Positions 1-7,401 of a stretch of 10,347 bases of DNA are shown here, piece by piece. Origin of the DNA: Phycisphaerae bacterium (lineage in GTDB: Bacteria; Planctomycetota; Phycisphaerae; UBA1845); NCBI GenBank assembly GCA_021604825.1, contig BQJS01000166.1, positions 1-10,347 of the forward strand. Reading direction: 5' to 3'. The position numbers and the translations under genes were made by a program. Each line of letters begins with the position of its first letter. Position 1 is the first letter of the stretch. The notes under the pieces were generated by a model. The model did no database searches and was not told where the DNA came from. It worked only from the letters and a program-made list of their open reading frames with translations.

Positions 1-798
1 GGATGCCACCAGGAAGATGGGTTGGCTGGCGAGCACCTCGCCGAGACGCTCCGTCATCCGCTCACAAGAGCATCCACCGCGTCTGGTGCAATACACTCAA
101 CCACGCTGCCGTTTTTTGCGACAAACTGTGAGCGGGACCCCAATGGCCTGATGTCGTGCGCCAGTTGCCACGATCCGCATACCAACTCGGAAACGTCGCC
201 CGCACTGCTGCGCATACAAAAGGGGGAAGATGCCACGTCCCTTTGCTTTGAATGTCATCCGCAGACCTCGCCAATCCACGAAGGTCTGCACGCCCAATCG
301 TTCATGGAGAACGAGAGAGTCGTCGCGTTGGCTGGCACGAAACCGTCAACCTGTGGGCCATGCCACGCGACGCACGCCACACAGGCCGTCGATGGAATGT
401 GGGTCGGTCCACGCTACGCGGAGGCCAATACCGAAACGGCAAGACGCTGCATGGGTTGCCATGGTCCCAATGGGATTTCAGAACAGCATGTGAATTTGCT
501 ACCACATCCGCAGGTCGCGATGCGCGATCCCAATGTCGGCGGTAACACAGCCATCCTGCCGCTGGCTCACGATGGCGGTGATCCCAATGGACAGATCGAT
601 TGCCTGACTTGCCACGAACCGCACGGCCGCAACCTGACAGGGCACGACGACGACCGCCCACCCACGGACGCCGAGCGCGGCGCCCAGAAGCTGCTGCTGC
701 GCTCTTACGTAGCCCCCAATCTGTGCAGTTCATGCCACGGGTATGAAGGCAGCTATCGGTTCCTGAATTACCATGAATTGAGGGCTGTACGGCCATAA
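1..798 (+). CDS. Multihaem c-type cytochrome, C-terminal part (5' end outside window)
   Basis: The reading frame is open from base 1 and starts with Gly-Cys-His, the tail of a CxxCH haem site whose first Cys lies outside the window, so the gene is cut by the window edge and the start is not visible. Six complete CxxCH sites follow: CASCH (157-171), CFECH (244-258), CGPCH (352-366), CMGCH (448-462), CLTCH (601-615) and CSSCH (724-738), giving at least seven haems. CASCHDPH and CLTCHEPH, each preceded by an Asp-Pro-Asn-Gly turn, resemble the paired-CXXCH (doubled CXXCH) type of multihaem cytochrome. Such proteins are exported and carry electrons in the periplasm or at the cell surface; the signal peptide would be upstream. 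The frame ends at TAA 796-798. A 410-bp gap separates it from nifJ, so it is probably the end of a different transcription unit. The electron partner cannot be told from what is visible. Confidence 0.9.
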   Translation, partial: GCHQEDGLAGEHLAETLRHPLTRASTASGAIHSTTLPFFATNCERDPNGLMSCASCHDPHTNSETSPALLRIQKGEDATSLCFECHPQTSPIHEGLHAQSFMENERVVALAGTKPSTCGPCHATHATQAVDGMWVGPRYAEANTETARRCMGCHGPNGISEQHVNLLPHPQVAMRDPNVGGNTAILPLAHDGGDPNGQIDCLTCHEPHGRNLTGHDDDRPPTDAERGAQKLLLRSYVAPNLCSSCHGYEGSYRFLNYHELRAVRP

Positions 799-926
799 AC
801 CGCTCTTTTCGCCTCCTTGGTGAAATGACCCAATCGCTGGGCCTCCTCGCGCGATTTGACCCCATTGGCGTCCGGCCCCACTGATCTGAACAATCCACCC
901 ACGACAGATTCTTGCGGTTCTCTGGG

Positions 927-963
927 GGGTTGAAAGAGCCGTCGGCCGAGGCGACTCAAACCC
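927..963 (+). other. Possible stem-loop downstream of the cytochrome gene
   Basis: GGGTTGA (927-933) can pair with TCAAACCC (956-963) with one bulged base, and inside it GTCG (941-944) can pair with CGAC (952-955). No T-run follows, so it is not a standard intrinsic terminator. It may be an RNA structure at the end of the cytochrome transcript or may be chance. Confidence 0.25.
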
Positions 964-1026
964 AAGGCGCATGAAGAAACGACCGCATAACCGACGCAGA
1001 GACGCAGCGCAGCTTCTGCCACGGAT

Positions 1027-1057
1027 GCGCCGCGAAACTGAGCCTGTTTCGGCGCGC
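1027..1057. promoter_or_regulatory. Inverted repeat, possible activator site upstream of nifJ
   Basis: Two 12-nt arms, 1027-1038 and 1046-1057, pair at 10 of 12 positions around the 7-nt spacer TGAGCCT; the outer GCGC and inner CGAAAC/GTTTCG parts are perfect. It lies about 90 nt upstream of the sigma-54-like element at 1132-1148, a usual place for an enhancer-binding protein. Its first eight bases, GCGCCGCG, recur at 7296-7303 at nearly the same distance from the second sigma-54 element. No T-run follows, so a terminator is less likely. The binding function is inferred. Confidence 0.4.
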
Positions 1058-1131
1058 ACAAAATCACACCCATTTCAATACGAACGAAAAACAAAATAGT
1101 TGGGCACTGCCAATGCCCCGCCCGCCCGTGG

Positions 1132-1148
1132 CTGGCATGCGACATGCT
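1132..1148 (+). promoter_or_regulatory. Candidate sigma-54 (-24/-12) promoter of nifJ
   Basis: CTGGCATGCGACATGCT matches the sigma-54 consensus YTGGCACGRNNNTTGCW at 11 of 14 defined positions, with the essential GG (1134-1135) and GC (1146-1147) at the required 10-nt spacing. Transcription would start near 1159, giving a leader of about 50 nt before the nifJ ATG. It is weaker than the element at 7402-7418. Sigma-54 control of nifJ has a precedent in Klebsiella, but here the call rests on sequence only. Confidence 0.45.
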
Positions 1149-1195
1149 GTTGGTCCGCGTGCAGGCGCTGTCACGCTATTTCTCCATCTGACTCT

Positions 1196-1201
1196 AGAGG
1201 G
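1196..1201 (+). promoter_or_regulatory. Ribosome-binding site that sets the nifJ start
   Basis: AGAGGG ends 7 nt before ATG 1209, the point where similarity to pyruvate:ferredoxin oxidoreductases begins (MITIDGNEAA). This favours 1209 over the in-frame ATG at 1113, which would add 32 non-family residues and put the sigma-54-like element inside the coding sequence. Confidence 0.75.
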
Positions 1202-1208
1202 TTGCCCA

Positions 1209-4200
1209 ATGATCACCATCGACGGAAATGAAGCCGCTGCACGCGTTGCCTATCGGGCCAGTGAAGTCATCGCGATCTACCCGATTACGCCAAGTTCCGG
1301 CATGGGTGAACTTTCCGACGCTTGGGCAGCCCAGGGTTTGAAAAACCTTTGGGGCACGACGCCAACCGTCGTTGAGATGCAGAGCGAAGGAGGCGCGGCT
1401 GGTGCGCTGCACGGATCGGTGCAAACCGGAGCGTTGACCACGACGTTCACCGCATCGCAGGGCTTGCTCCTGATGATCCCGAACATGTTTAAGATTGCTG
1501 GCGAATTGACGCCGGCGGTGTTCCATGTCAGCGCACGATCGATTGCCTCCCACGCACTTTCTATCTTTGGCGATCACAGCGACGTGATGGCCGCCCGATC
1601 TACCGGTTGGGCGTTGCTCTCTTCGGGATCGGTTCAAGAAGTCACGGACATGGCCGCCATCTCCCACGCAGCCACGCTCGAATCACGTATCCCGTTCATC
1701 CATTTCTTTGACGGTTTCCGCACGTCGCACGAAGTCTCCAAAATTGAGGCGCTCACCGACGATGATTTTCGGCAATTGATCAACAACCAACACGTGCTCG
1801 AACATCGCGCTCGCGGACTCTCTCCAGAGCATCCCGTGCTGCGTGGTTCGGCACAGAACCCAGACGTGTTCTTCCAAGCCCGCGAAGCATGCAATCAGTA
1901 CTATGCGAATTGTCCGCAAACCGTTCAAAAAATAATGGACCAGTTCGCAGAAATCACCGGGCGGTCGTATCACCTCTTCGACTATGTCGGTGACCCCAAC
2001 GCCGAACGCGTGATCGTCATGATGGGATCCGGCGCAGAAGCCGCCCATGAAACGGTGAACCACCTCGTCGCCCAAGGCGAAAAAATCGGATTGCTTAAAG
2101 TCCGCTTGTATCGACCATTCGATGGCGAAGCGTTCATCCAAGCGGTGCCCAAGAGCGTCAAGAGAATCTCAGTGCTTGATCGCACGAAGGAGCCAGGCGC
2201 ACTCGGCGAACCTCTGTATCAGGATGTGGTCACCGCCATGTCGGAGCACTTCGACGCCGGTCGCAATGGTTTTGCAAAGCGCCCGTTGGTGGTCGGTGGT
2301 CGCTATGGTTTGTCGTCGAAAGAATTCTCACCGGCGATGGTCAAAGGCGTGTATGACGCGCTGAACGCAGAGCGACCGAAGAATCACTTTACCGTCGGCA
2401 TCGTTGACGACGTCACCCATACTTCGATTGACTATGACGCCGAATTCTCAACCGAACCAGACGACGTGGTACGAGCGGTATTCTACGGACTCGGTTCTGA
2501 CGGAACGGTCGGCGCGAACAAGAACTCGATCAAGATTATTGGCGAGGAAACCGACAACTTCGCCCAAGGCTACTTCGTTTACGACTCGAAAAAGGCAGGC
2601 AGCGTCACCACGTCGCACCTGCGCTTCGGGCCGCGACCCATTCAATCGACGTACCTGATCAGTCGAGCCAACTTCGCAGCCGTCCATCACGAACAGTTCC
2701 TCAGTAAATTCGACATCCTCGACATCGTCGAGCCGGGCGCGACGCTGCTGCTCAACATCGGCGCAGCGCCGGAAGATGTCTGGGATCGGTTGCCGAAGGA
2801 AGTACAGCAATCCATCATTGAAAAGAAGCTCAAGCTATACGCCATCGATGGCCATGCTGTCGGTCGCAAGCTCAACTTGGGCGGTCGAATCAACACGCTG
2901 ATGCAATCGTGCTTCTTCGCGATCTCTGGCGTATTGCCGCGCGACGAAGCCATCACGCATATCAAAAACGCCATCAAGAAATCATACGGCGGCAAGGGTG
3001 AAAAAGTCGTCGCCATGAACTTCAAAGCTGTGGACAGTGCCCTCGAAAATCTTCACGAAATCCCCGTGCCCGATCGTGCCACAAGTTCCGTGGAACGGCC
3101 AGCCGTCGTTAGCGATCGGGCACCTTCTTTCGTGAAATCGCTCACCGCAAAAATTATTGCGAATGAAGGCGATCTTCTTCCCGTCAGCGCCATGCCAGCC
3201 GATGGCACTTTCCCAACCGGAACCGCAAAGTGGGAAAAGCGAACCATCGCCAACGAAATACCAATCTGGGACGCCGACGTCTGCATCCAGTGCGGCAAGT
3301 GCGCGATGGTCTGCCCGCACGCCTCGATTCGCATGAAAGCATTTTCGGATGAGTGCCTCGCCGGTGCGCCGGCCCAATTCAAAGCCGTTGACGCGAGGGG
3401 CAAAGACTACAAAGACCGCAAGTTCACGATCCAGGTCGCCCCCGAAGACTGCACCGGATGCGGGATTTGCGTCGACATCTGCCCGGCTAAGAACAAGGAG
3501 CAGCCGAAGTTCAAAGCGATCAACATGCGGCCCATCGAAGACCACCTCGAACCGGAACGCGAAAGCTTCGATTTCTTCCTCGACATACCGGAATACGATC
3601 GCACCGAACTAAAGATCGACAGCGTCAAAGGGTCGCAATTCCTCGAACCACTGTTCGAATTCTCCGGTGCGTGTGCTGGTTGCGGCGAAACACCGTACGT
3701 CAAATTGATGAGCCAACTCTTCGGCGATCGCTCCGTGGTTGCTAACGCCACCGGTTGCTCGTCGATTTATGGCGGCAACTTGCCGACGACGCCGTGGACC
3801 ACCGACAAATCGGGTCGCGGACCGGCATGGTCGAATTCACTCTTTGAAGACAACGCTGAGTTCGGACTTGGATTCAGGGTGGCGATCGACAAACAAAAAG
3901 AATTCGCCACCGAACTGCTTCCCCAGTTTTCCGGTCAAATCGGCGGCGATCTCGTGAAAGAAATCCTGTCGGCTGACCAGACCAACGAAGCCGGCATCAT
4001 CGCCCAACGCGAACGGGTCGCCCGCGTGAAGGTGGCGCTCGATGAGGACGAAAGCATCCCCGCACGGAACCTGCTCAGCGTTGTCGACACGTTGGTGAGT
4101 CGCAGCGTTTGGATCGTTGGCGGTGACGGATGGGCTTATGACATTGGCTTTGGCGGCTTGGATCATGTCATGGCCTCCGGCGCGAACGTCAACATCTTGG

Positions 4201-4808
4201 TGCTCGACACAGAAGTCTATTCCAACACCGGCGGGCAATGCTCCAAAGCCACACCGCGCGGTGCCGTCGCCAAATTCGCAGCGGCTGGTAAGCCATCGGG
4301 CAAGAAAGACCTCGGCTTGATGGCGATGAGTTATGGAAACGTGTATGTCGCCAAGGTCGCGATGGGTGCCAACGACAATCAATGCGTCAAGGCATTCATC
4401 GAAGCCGAATCGTACAACGGCCCGTCGCTCATCATCGCATACAGCCACTGCATCGCCCACGGCATCAACATGACGACGGCGATGAACAATCAACAGGCGG
4501 CGGTCAAGAGCGGGTATTGGCCACTGTTCCGTTACGATCCAAGACGTGCAGCCGAATCGCAACGCGCCCTCCAGCTCGATTCGCCGGCTGCCAAGATTCC
4601 ACTCGGCGATTTCACGCGTTTGGAAAACCGTTTCGCGGTGTTGGAACGCTCCGATGCTGATCGTGCCGCATCGCTTCGTCGCACGCAACAGCAAGAGATC
4701 GCAGCGCAACGGGCGTTCTATGAAGAGATTGCCGGAACGAACAAGCCGAAGACCGAAGCCCCGGCTGCACCACCGTCAGAGAAAAAAGAAACCGCGTCTG
4801 CAAAATAA
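1209..4808 (+). CDS. nifJ: Pyruvate:ferredoxin (flavodoxin) oxidoreductase, single-chain
   Basis: Oxidises pyruvate with CoA to acetyl-CoA, CO2 and reduced ferredoxin or flavodoxin in the cytoplasm, using TPP and three 4Fe-4S clusters. The 1199-residue product has the complete single-chain domain order. YPITPSS (24-30) and the Arg at 110 in HVSARS form the N-terminal substrate-side region. A gamma-type domain starts near 420, with a Gly-rich loop at about 427-438. The ferredoxin domain has CIQCGKCAMVC (Cys 692, 695, 698, 702) and CTGCGICVDIC (748, 751, 754, 758). The TPP domain has GDG at 972-974 and the proximal-cluster ligands Cys 822, 825, 850 and 1081. Their spacing equals that recalled for the Desulfovibrio africanus enzyme (812, 815, 840, 1071), so all cofactor sites look intact. 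The protein ends in an Ala/Pro/Lys/Glu-rich tail (about 1176-1199) without Cys, so the disulfide-bearing extension of the Desulfovibrio enzyme is absent. It is first in a probable three-gene operon. Use with other 2-oxoacids such as 2-oxobutyrate is possible but not shown. Confidence 0.97.
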   Translation: MITIDGNEAAARVAYRASEVIAIYPITPSSGMGELSDAWAAQGLKNLWGTTPTVVEMQSEGGAAGALHGSVQTGALTTTFTASQGLLLMIPNMFKIAGELTPAVFHVSARSIASHALSIFGDHSDVMAARSTGWALLSSGSVQEVTDMAAISHAATLESRIPFIHFFDGFRTSHEVSKIEALTDDDFRQLINNQHVLEHRARGLSPEHPVLRGSAQNPDVFFQAREACNQYYANCPQTVQKIMDQFAEITGRSYHLFDYVGDPNAERVIVMMGSGAEAAHETVNHLVAQGEKIGLLKVRLYRPFDGEAFIQAVPKSVKRISVLDRTKEPGALGEPLYQDVVTAMSEHFDAGRNGFAKRPLVVGGRYGLSSKEFSPAMVKGVYDALNAERPKNHFTVGIVDDVTHTSIDYDAEFSTEPDDVVRAVFYGLGSDGTVGANKNSIKIIGEETDNFAQGYFVYDSKKAGSVTTSHLRFGPRPIQSTYLISRANFAAVHHEQFLSKFDILDIVEPGATLLLNIGAAPEDVWDRLPKEVQQSIIEKKLKLYAIDGHAVGRKLNLGGRINTLMQSCFFAISGVLPRDEAITHIKNAIKKSYGGKGEKVVAMNFKAVDSALENLHEIPVPDRATSSVERPAVVSDRAPSFVKSLTAKIIANEGDLLPVSAMPADGTFPTGTAKWEKRTIANEIPIWDADVCIQCGKCAMVCPHASIRMKAFSDECLAGAPAQFKAVDARGKDYKDRKFTIQVAPEDCTGCGICVDICPAKNKEQPKFKAINMRPIEDHLEPERESFDFFLDIPEYDRTELKIDSVKGSQFLEPLFEFSGACAGCGETPYVKLMSQLFGDRSVVANATGCSSIYGGNLPTTPWTTDKSGRGPAWSNSLFEDNAEFGLGFRVAIDKQKEFATELLPQFSGQIGGDLVKEILSADQTNEAGIIAQRERVARVKVALDEDESIPARNLLSVVDTLVSRSVWIVGGDGWAYDIGFGGLDHVMASGANVNILVLDTEVYSNTGGQCSKATPRGAVAKFAAAGKPSGKKDLGLMAMSYGNVYVAKVAMGANDNQCVKAFIEAESYNGPSLIIAYSHCIAHGINMTTAMNNQQAAVKSGYWPLFRYDPRRAAESQRALQLDSPAAKIPLGDFTRLENRFAVLERSDADRAASLRRTQQQEIAAQRAFYEEIAGTNKPKTEAPAAPPSEKKETASAK

Positions 4809-4829
4809 CGTGACCAGAGGATTGTCGCC

Positions 4830-5828
4830 ATGGACCTTTCAACAACGTACCTCGGACTGGAACTGAAGAACCCGCTGGTGGCGGGCGCGTCGCCTTTGAG
4901 CAAAAGCCTGGACACCTGTCGCGAACTTGAAGACGCGGGCGCGTCGGCGATCGTGATGTACTCGTTGTTTCAAGAGCAGATCGAAAACGACGCGGTGCTC
5001 CACGATCACTACATGGAATACGGTTCGGATAGTTTTGCCGAAGCGCTCTCGTACATGCCCCACCACGCGGGTTTTCCACGCGGCCCGGAGGAGTACATCG
5101 AGCACCTCGCCAAGGTGAAACAATCCGTCGATATTCCCGTGATCGGCAGCCTCAACGGCACGTCGGTCGGCGGATGGGTGGAGCACGCCCGCATGATGCA
5201 GGACGCCGGTGCGGATGCCATCGAACTCAACATCTACCTCATCGCAGCCGACGCCGAAACCACCGGGCAAGACATCGAAAATCGCCACCTCGAAATCTTA
5301 CAAGCGGTCAAGAAAGCTGTGACCATTCCCGTCGCGGTCAAGCTTGGCCCGTATTTCAGCGCGTTGGCCCACTTCGCCGAGCAGTTGGAAGACGCCGGGG
5401 CTGACGGGTTGGTGTTGTTCAATCGTTTCTATCAACCTGACATCGATCTTGAAGAACTTGAGATTGTGTCGGACCTGCGATTTAGCGCTCCGCACGAAAT
5501 GCGTCTGCCACTTCGCTGGATCGCGATCCTCGACGCCCATCTCGATGCGTCGCTCGCTGCGACCACCGGTGTGTACACGTCGTTTGACGTCCTCAAAATG
5601 ATGATGGCCGGCGCCGACGTGACGATGCTTTGTGCGACGTTACTTCGCAACGGTGTTCATTCGATCCAATTCGTGCTCGAAGGTATGCGCGAGTGGATGG
5701 AAGATCACGAGTACCACAGTGTCCGGCAACTGCAGGGCAGCATGAACCAAGTCACATGTCCTAACCCGGCGGCGTTCGAAAGGGGCAATTACATGCGCGA
5801 GCTCAACACCTTTCGACCGTTCGTCTAA
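4830..5828 (+). CDS. Dihydroorotate dehydrogenase-like flavoprotein, PFOR-associated
   Basis: A 332-residue TIM-barrel protein of the dihydroorotate dehydrogenase (FMN-binding) superfamily. The N-terminal LGLELKNPLVAGASP, the strand IPVIGSLNG, the Lys at 171 in VAVKLG (position of a conserved FMN-contacting Lys) and the late strands with TTGVYTSFD (about 245-253) and TMLCATLL follow the family pattern. Residues that bind or act on dihydroorotate are not recognisable: the usual Asn-x-Ser-Cys-Pro motif is replaced by LNIYLIAAD around Asn 134, and no Lys-Thr-Val-Thr-type segment follows the first strands. Pyrimidine synthesis is therefore unlikely. The start is set by AGAGGA (4816-4821), 8 nt before the ATG, and the gene begins 21 nt after nifJ. 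Genes of this type are known next to nifJ in several bacterial groups, so a role with PFOR or ferredoxin is reasonable. Substrate and electron partner are unknown. Confidence 0.88.
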   Translation: MDLSTTYLGLELKNPLVAGASPLSKSLDTCRELEDAGASAIVMYSLFQEQIENDAVLHDHYMEYGSDSFAEALSYMPHHAGFPRGPEEYIEHLAKVKQSVDIPVIGSLNGTSVGGWVEHARMMQDAGADAIELNIYLIAADAETTGQDIENRHLEILQAVKKAVTIPVAVKLGPYFSALAHFAEQLEDAGADGLVLFNRFYQPDIDLEELEIVSDLRFSAPHEMRLPLRWIAILDAHLDASLAATTGVYTSFDVLKMMMAGADVTMLCATLLRNGVHSIQFVLEGMREWMEDHEYHSVRQLQGSMNQVTCPNPAAFERGNYMRELNTFRPFV

Positions 5829-5830
5829 GC

Positions 5831-5836
5831 AGGAGG
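5831..5836 (+). promoter_or_regulatory. Strong Shine-Dalgarno of the PLP enzyme gene
   Basis: A full AGGAGG ends 6 nt before ATG 5843 and lies only 3 nt after the stop codon of the flavoprotein gene. It fixes the start and supports co-transcription and efficient independent initiation. Confidence 0.8.
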
Positions 5837-5842
5837 TGTTGC

Positions 5843-7153
5843 ATGCCGAAGGAAAACCCTTCGCAGGAATGCCCGGAATCCGCACATGAGATTCGGACGC
5901 GATTAATTCACGGTCACAGTCCCACCGATCGATGGGACTTTTCGCACCACGTCGTTCCTCCACAATCCTGCAGCGCCGCATTTCGACTCGACTCGGTCGA
6001 ACGCGGCGCTCAGGGTTTTATGGATTTTGCACACACCCCTGAGGGCGACGTTCGCCGCCTGCCGATTTACGTTTACGATCGACTCGACGACCCCAACCGA
6101 GGCATGCTTGAAGACAACCTTGCCACGGCAGAAGGTGGCGAGATAGCCTTGGCATTTGCGTCGGGGATGGCTGCCATCTCCGCGACATTCGGCACACTAA
6201 TGCGGGCGGGCGAACATCTCGTTGCGCACAAAGTACTGTATGGCTGCACGTATTCGCTGATCACCAACTGGCTGCCCCGATTGAGGATGGACGCAAGCCT
6301 GGTGGACATGACCGACCCTGCAACGGTGCGGGCTGCGATCCAACCGGAAACGCGCGTCCTGTATTTCGAAACGCCCGTCAACCCGGACCTGAGCCTCATC
6401 GACATCGCCGAAATGCGCAAGATCGCCGACGAAGCCAATGCCAGTCGACCCGACGATTGCAAAATAAATGTCGTCGTCGACAACACGTTTGCGACACCGT
6501 TCTGCCAACGACCGATTGAGCATGGCGCCGACATCGTCTGTTGTAGCCTGACCAAGGCGATCGGCGGATTCGGAACCGACATCGGTGGCGCTGTGATTGG
6601 CCCCAAATGGTTGCACGATCCGCTGGTTTTTTATCGCAAGGATTTCGGCGGATCGCTCGCCCCTCGATCGGCTTGGCCGACCTTGGTCTACGGGCTTCCG
6701 TCCCTCGCAACGCGAATGGTCAACTATCAAAGCAGCGCCATACGGGTGGCAAAATTCCTTGATGAACATCCGAAGGTAGAACGCGTGGTGTATCCGGGAC
6801 TGGAATCGTTCCCGCAGTACAAGCTCGCCCAGAAACAAATGCGCGACTACCGCGATCGCTTTGCTCCGGGTTCAATGGTTTACTTCGATGTGAAGGACGA
6901 TGACGGAAAAGGCAAGCCAGCCGCCAAACTAATCGACTGGATCGCCGAGCATTCCTACTGCATCACGTTGGCTGTGTCGCTTGGGCAAATCAAAACGCTC
7001 ATCGAATGCCCGTACAACATGACGCACTCGTCGCTGCCCGATGCTGAGAAACGCGAGCGCGGCGTCGTGCCCGGCGGTTGCCGGATCAGCATCGGACTCG
7101 AAGACCGCGACGACATCATCAACGATTTGAAGATGGCACTCGATCGCATTTGA
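5843..7153 (+). CDS. PLP-dependent Cys/Met-metabolism enzyme, methionine gamma-lyase-like
   Basis: A 436-residue fold-type I PLP enzyme of the Cys/Met metabolism family (cystathionine gamma-synthase, O-acetylhomoserine sulfhydrylase and methionine gamma-lyase group). Tyr 78 and Arg 80 in YDRLDDPN match the neighbour-subunit phosphate-binding pair. ASGMAAI follows, then LYGCT with Tyr 133 and Cys 135, Asp 213 in VVDNTFATP, the PLP Lys 238 in SLTKAIGGFG, and Arg 414 in GGCRISIG for the substrate carboxylate. The Asp-to-Lys distance of 25 equals that in Pseudomonas putida methionine gamma-lyase (186 and 211). The Cys after LYG is typical of methionine gamma-lyases (Cys116); synthases and sulfhydrylases usually have another residue there. 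It would then split methionine into 2-oxobutyrate, methanethiol and ammonia. Differences include an insertion of about 15 residues before YVYDR and a longer C-terminal half. Third gene of the nifJ unit, 14 nt after the flavoprotein. The family is secure; the exact reaction is inferred. Confidence 0.9.
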   Translation: MPKENPSQECPESAHEIRTRLIHGHSPTDRWDFSHHVVPPQSCSAAFRLDSVERGAQGFMDFAHTPEGDVRRLPIYVYDRLDDPNRGMLEDNLATAEGGEIALAFASGMAAISATFGTLMRAGEHLVAHKVLYGCTYSLITNWLPRLRMDASLVDMTDPATVRAAIQPETRVLYFETPVNPDLSLIDIAEMRKIADEANASRPDDCKINVVVDNTFATPFCQRPIEHGADIVCCSLTKAIGGFGTDIGGAVIGPKWLHDPLVFYRKDFGGSLAPRSAWPTLVYGLPSLATRMVNYQSSAIRVAKFLDEHPKVERVVYPGLESFPQYKLAQKQMRDYRDRFAPGSMVYFDVKDDDGKGKPAAKLIDWIAEHSYCITLAVSLGQIKTLIECPYNMTHSSLPDAEKRERGVVPGGCRISIGLEDRDDIINDLKMALDRI

Positions 7154-7293
7154 AACAGGCATTTAAATCACATTGCGGATCAAATACTCCCCCCGAATCG
7201 GCGCCATCCAGAACACTGCGCGCCGGACAAACTGCTCTTGGTTTGATCATTTTCAGTGAACTCAACGTTGCAGTCGAAATGTAATTGCCTCCG

Positions 7294-7312
7294 TAGCGCC
7301 GCGCATGCGCTA
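7294..7312. promoter_or_regulatory. Palindrome, possible upstream activator site of the kor/vor operon
   Basis: TAGCGC (7294-7299) and GCGCTA (7307-7312) form an inverted repeat with a 7-nt spacer, and GCGCATGCGC (7301-7310) inside it is a perfect 10-bp palindrome. It is centred about 100 nt upstream of the -24 GG, a typical distance for a sigma-54 enhancer-binding protein. It contains GCGCCGCG (7296-7303), shared with the nifJ upstream region. The regulator is unknown. Confidence 0.4.
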
Positions 7313-7351
7313 AATGCCTCACCATTTGCGGTTATTCGCACGGTTGCATTT

Positions 7352-7364
7352 CATTCATTTGATA
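7352..7364 (-). promoter_or_regulatory. IHF-like binding site
   Basis: CATTCATTTGATA is the reverse-strand form of the IHF consensus WATCAANNNNTTR with a single mismatch (8 of 9 defined positions). It lies between the palindrome at 7294-7312 and the sigma-54 element, about 70 nt before the predicted start, where IHF bends DNA in many sigma-54 promoters. Short AT-rich matches arise by chance; its position is the main support. Confidence 0.4.
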
Positions 7365-7401
7365 CCGGCCGAGAACATGAGACTTAGGCCTATCCCTACC
7401 A

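Larger units (their letters stand above)
799..1208. other. Intergenic region upstream of nifJ
   Basis: This 410-bp gap separates the cytochrome from nifJ. I see no convincing gene in it: minus-strand open frames here run into the cytochrome or across the promoter elements and show no recognisable domain or good ribosome site. It holds a possible stem-loop at 927-963, a 12-bp-arm inverted repeat at 1027-1057, an A-rich stretch at about 1058-1100, a sigma-54-like element at 1132-1148 and the nifJ ribosome-binding site at 1196-1201. No clear sigma-70 -35/-10 pair stands out. Confidence 0.7.

Noticed and set aside
1101..1117. Second sigma-54-like element (TGGGCACTGCCAATGCC) upstream of nifJ
   Set aside because: GG-N10-GC spacing is present, but only 10 of 14 defined positions match and the T before GG is missing. 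The element at 1132-1148 is better and better placed.
302..1145. Minus-strand open frames across the cytochrome end and the intergenic gap
   Set aside because: They overlap the clear CxxCH gene or the promoter elements, carry no recognisable motifs, and are of low-complexity Arg/Ser composition typical of shadow frames.
1113..1208. Upstream in-frame ATG extending nifJ by 32 residues
   Set aside because: The added residues do not resemble the family, no Shine-Dalgarno precedes it, and it would place the sigma-54-like element inside the gene. ATG 1209 has AGAGGG 7 nt upstream and begins with family sequence.
3837..4709. Long open frame on the minus strand (290 codons) inside nifJ
   Set aside because: It is the mirror of a strongly conserved coding region, shows no recognisable domain, and has no ribosome site. 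Long antisense frames are expected in GC-rich genes.
3724..6859. Two GCGATCGC octamers (3724-3731, 6852-6859), the cyanobacterial HIP1 word
   Set aside because: Two copies in 10 kb are far below HIP1 density in cyanobacteria, and both lie within coding sequence.
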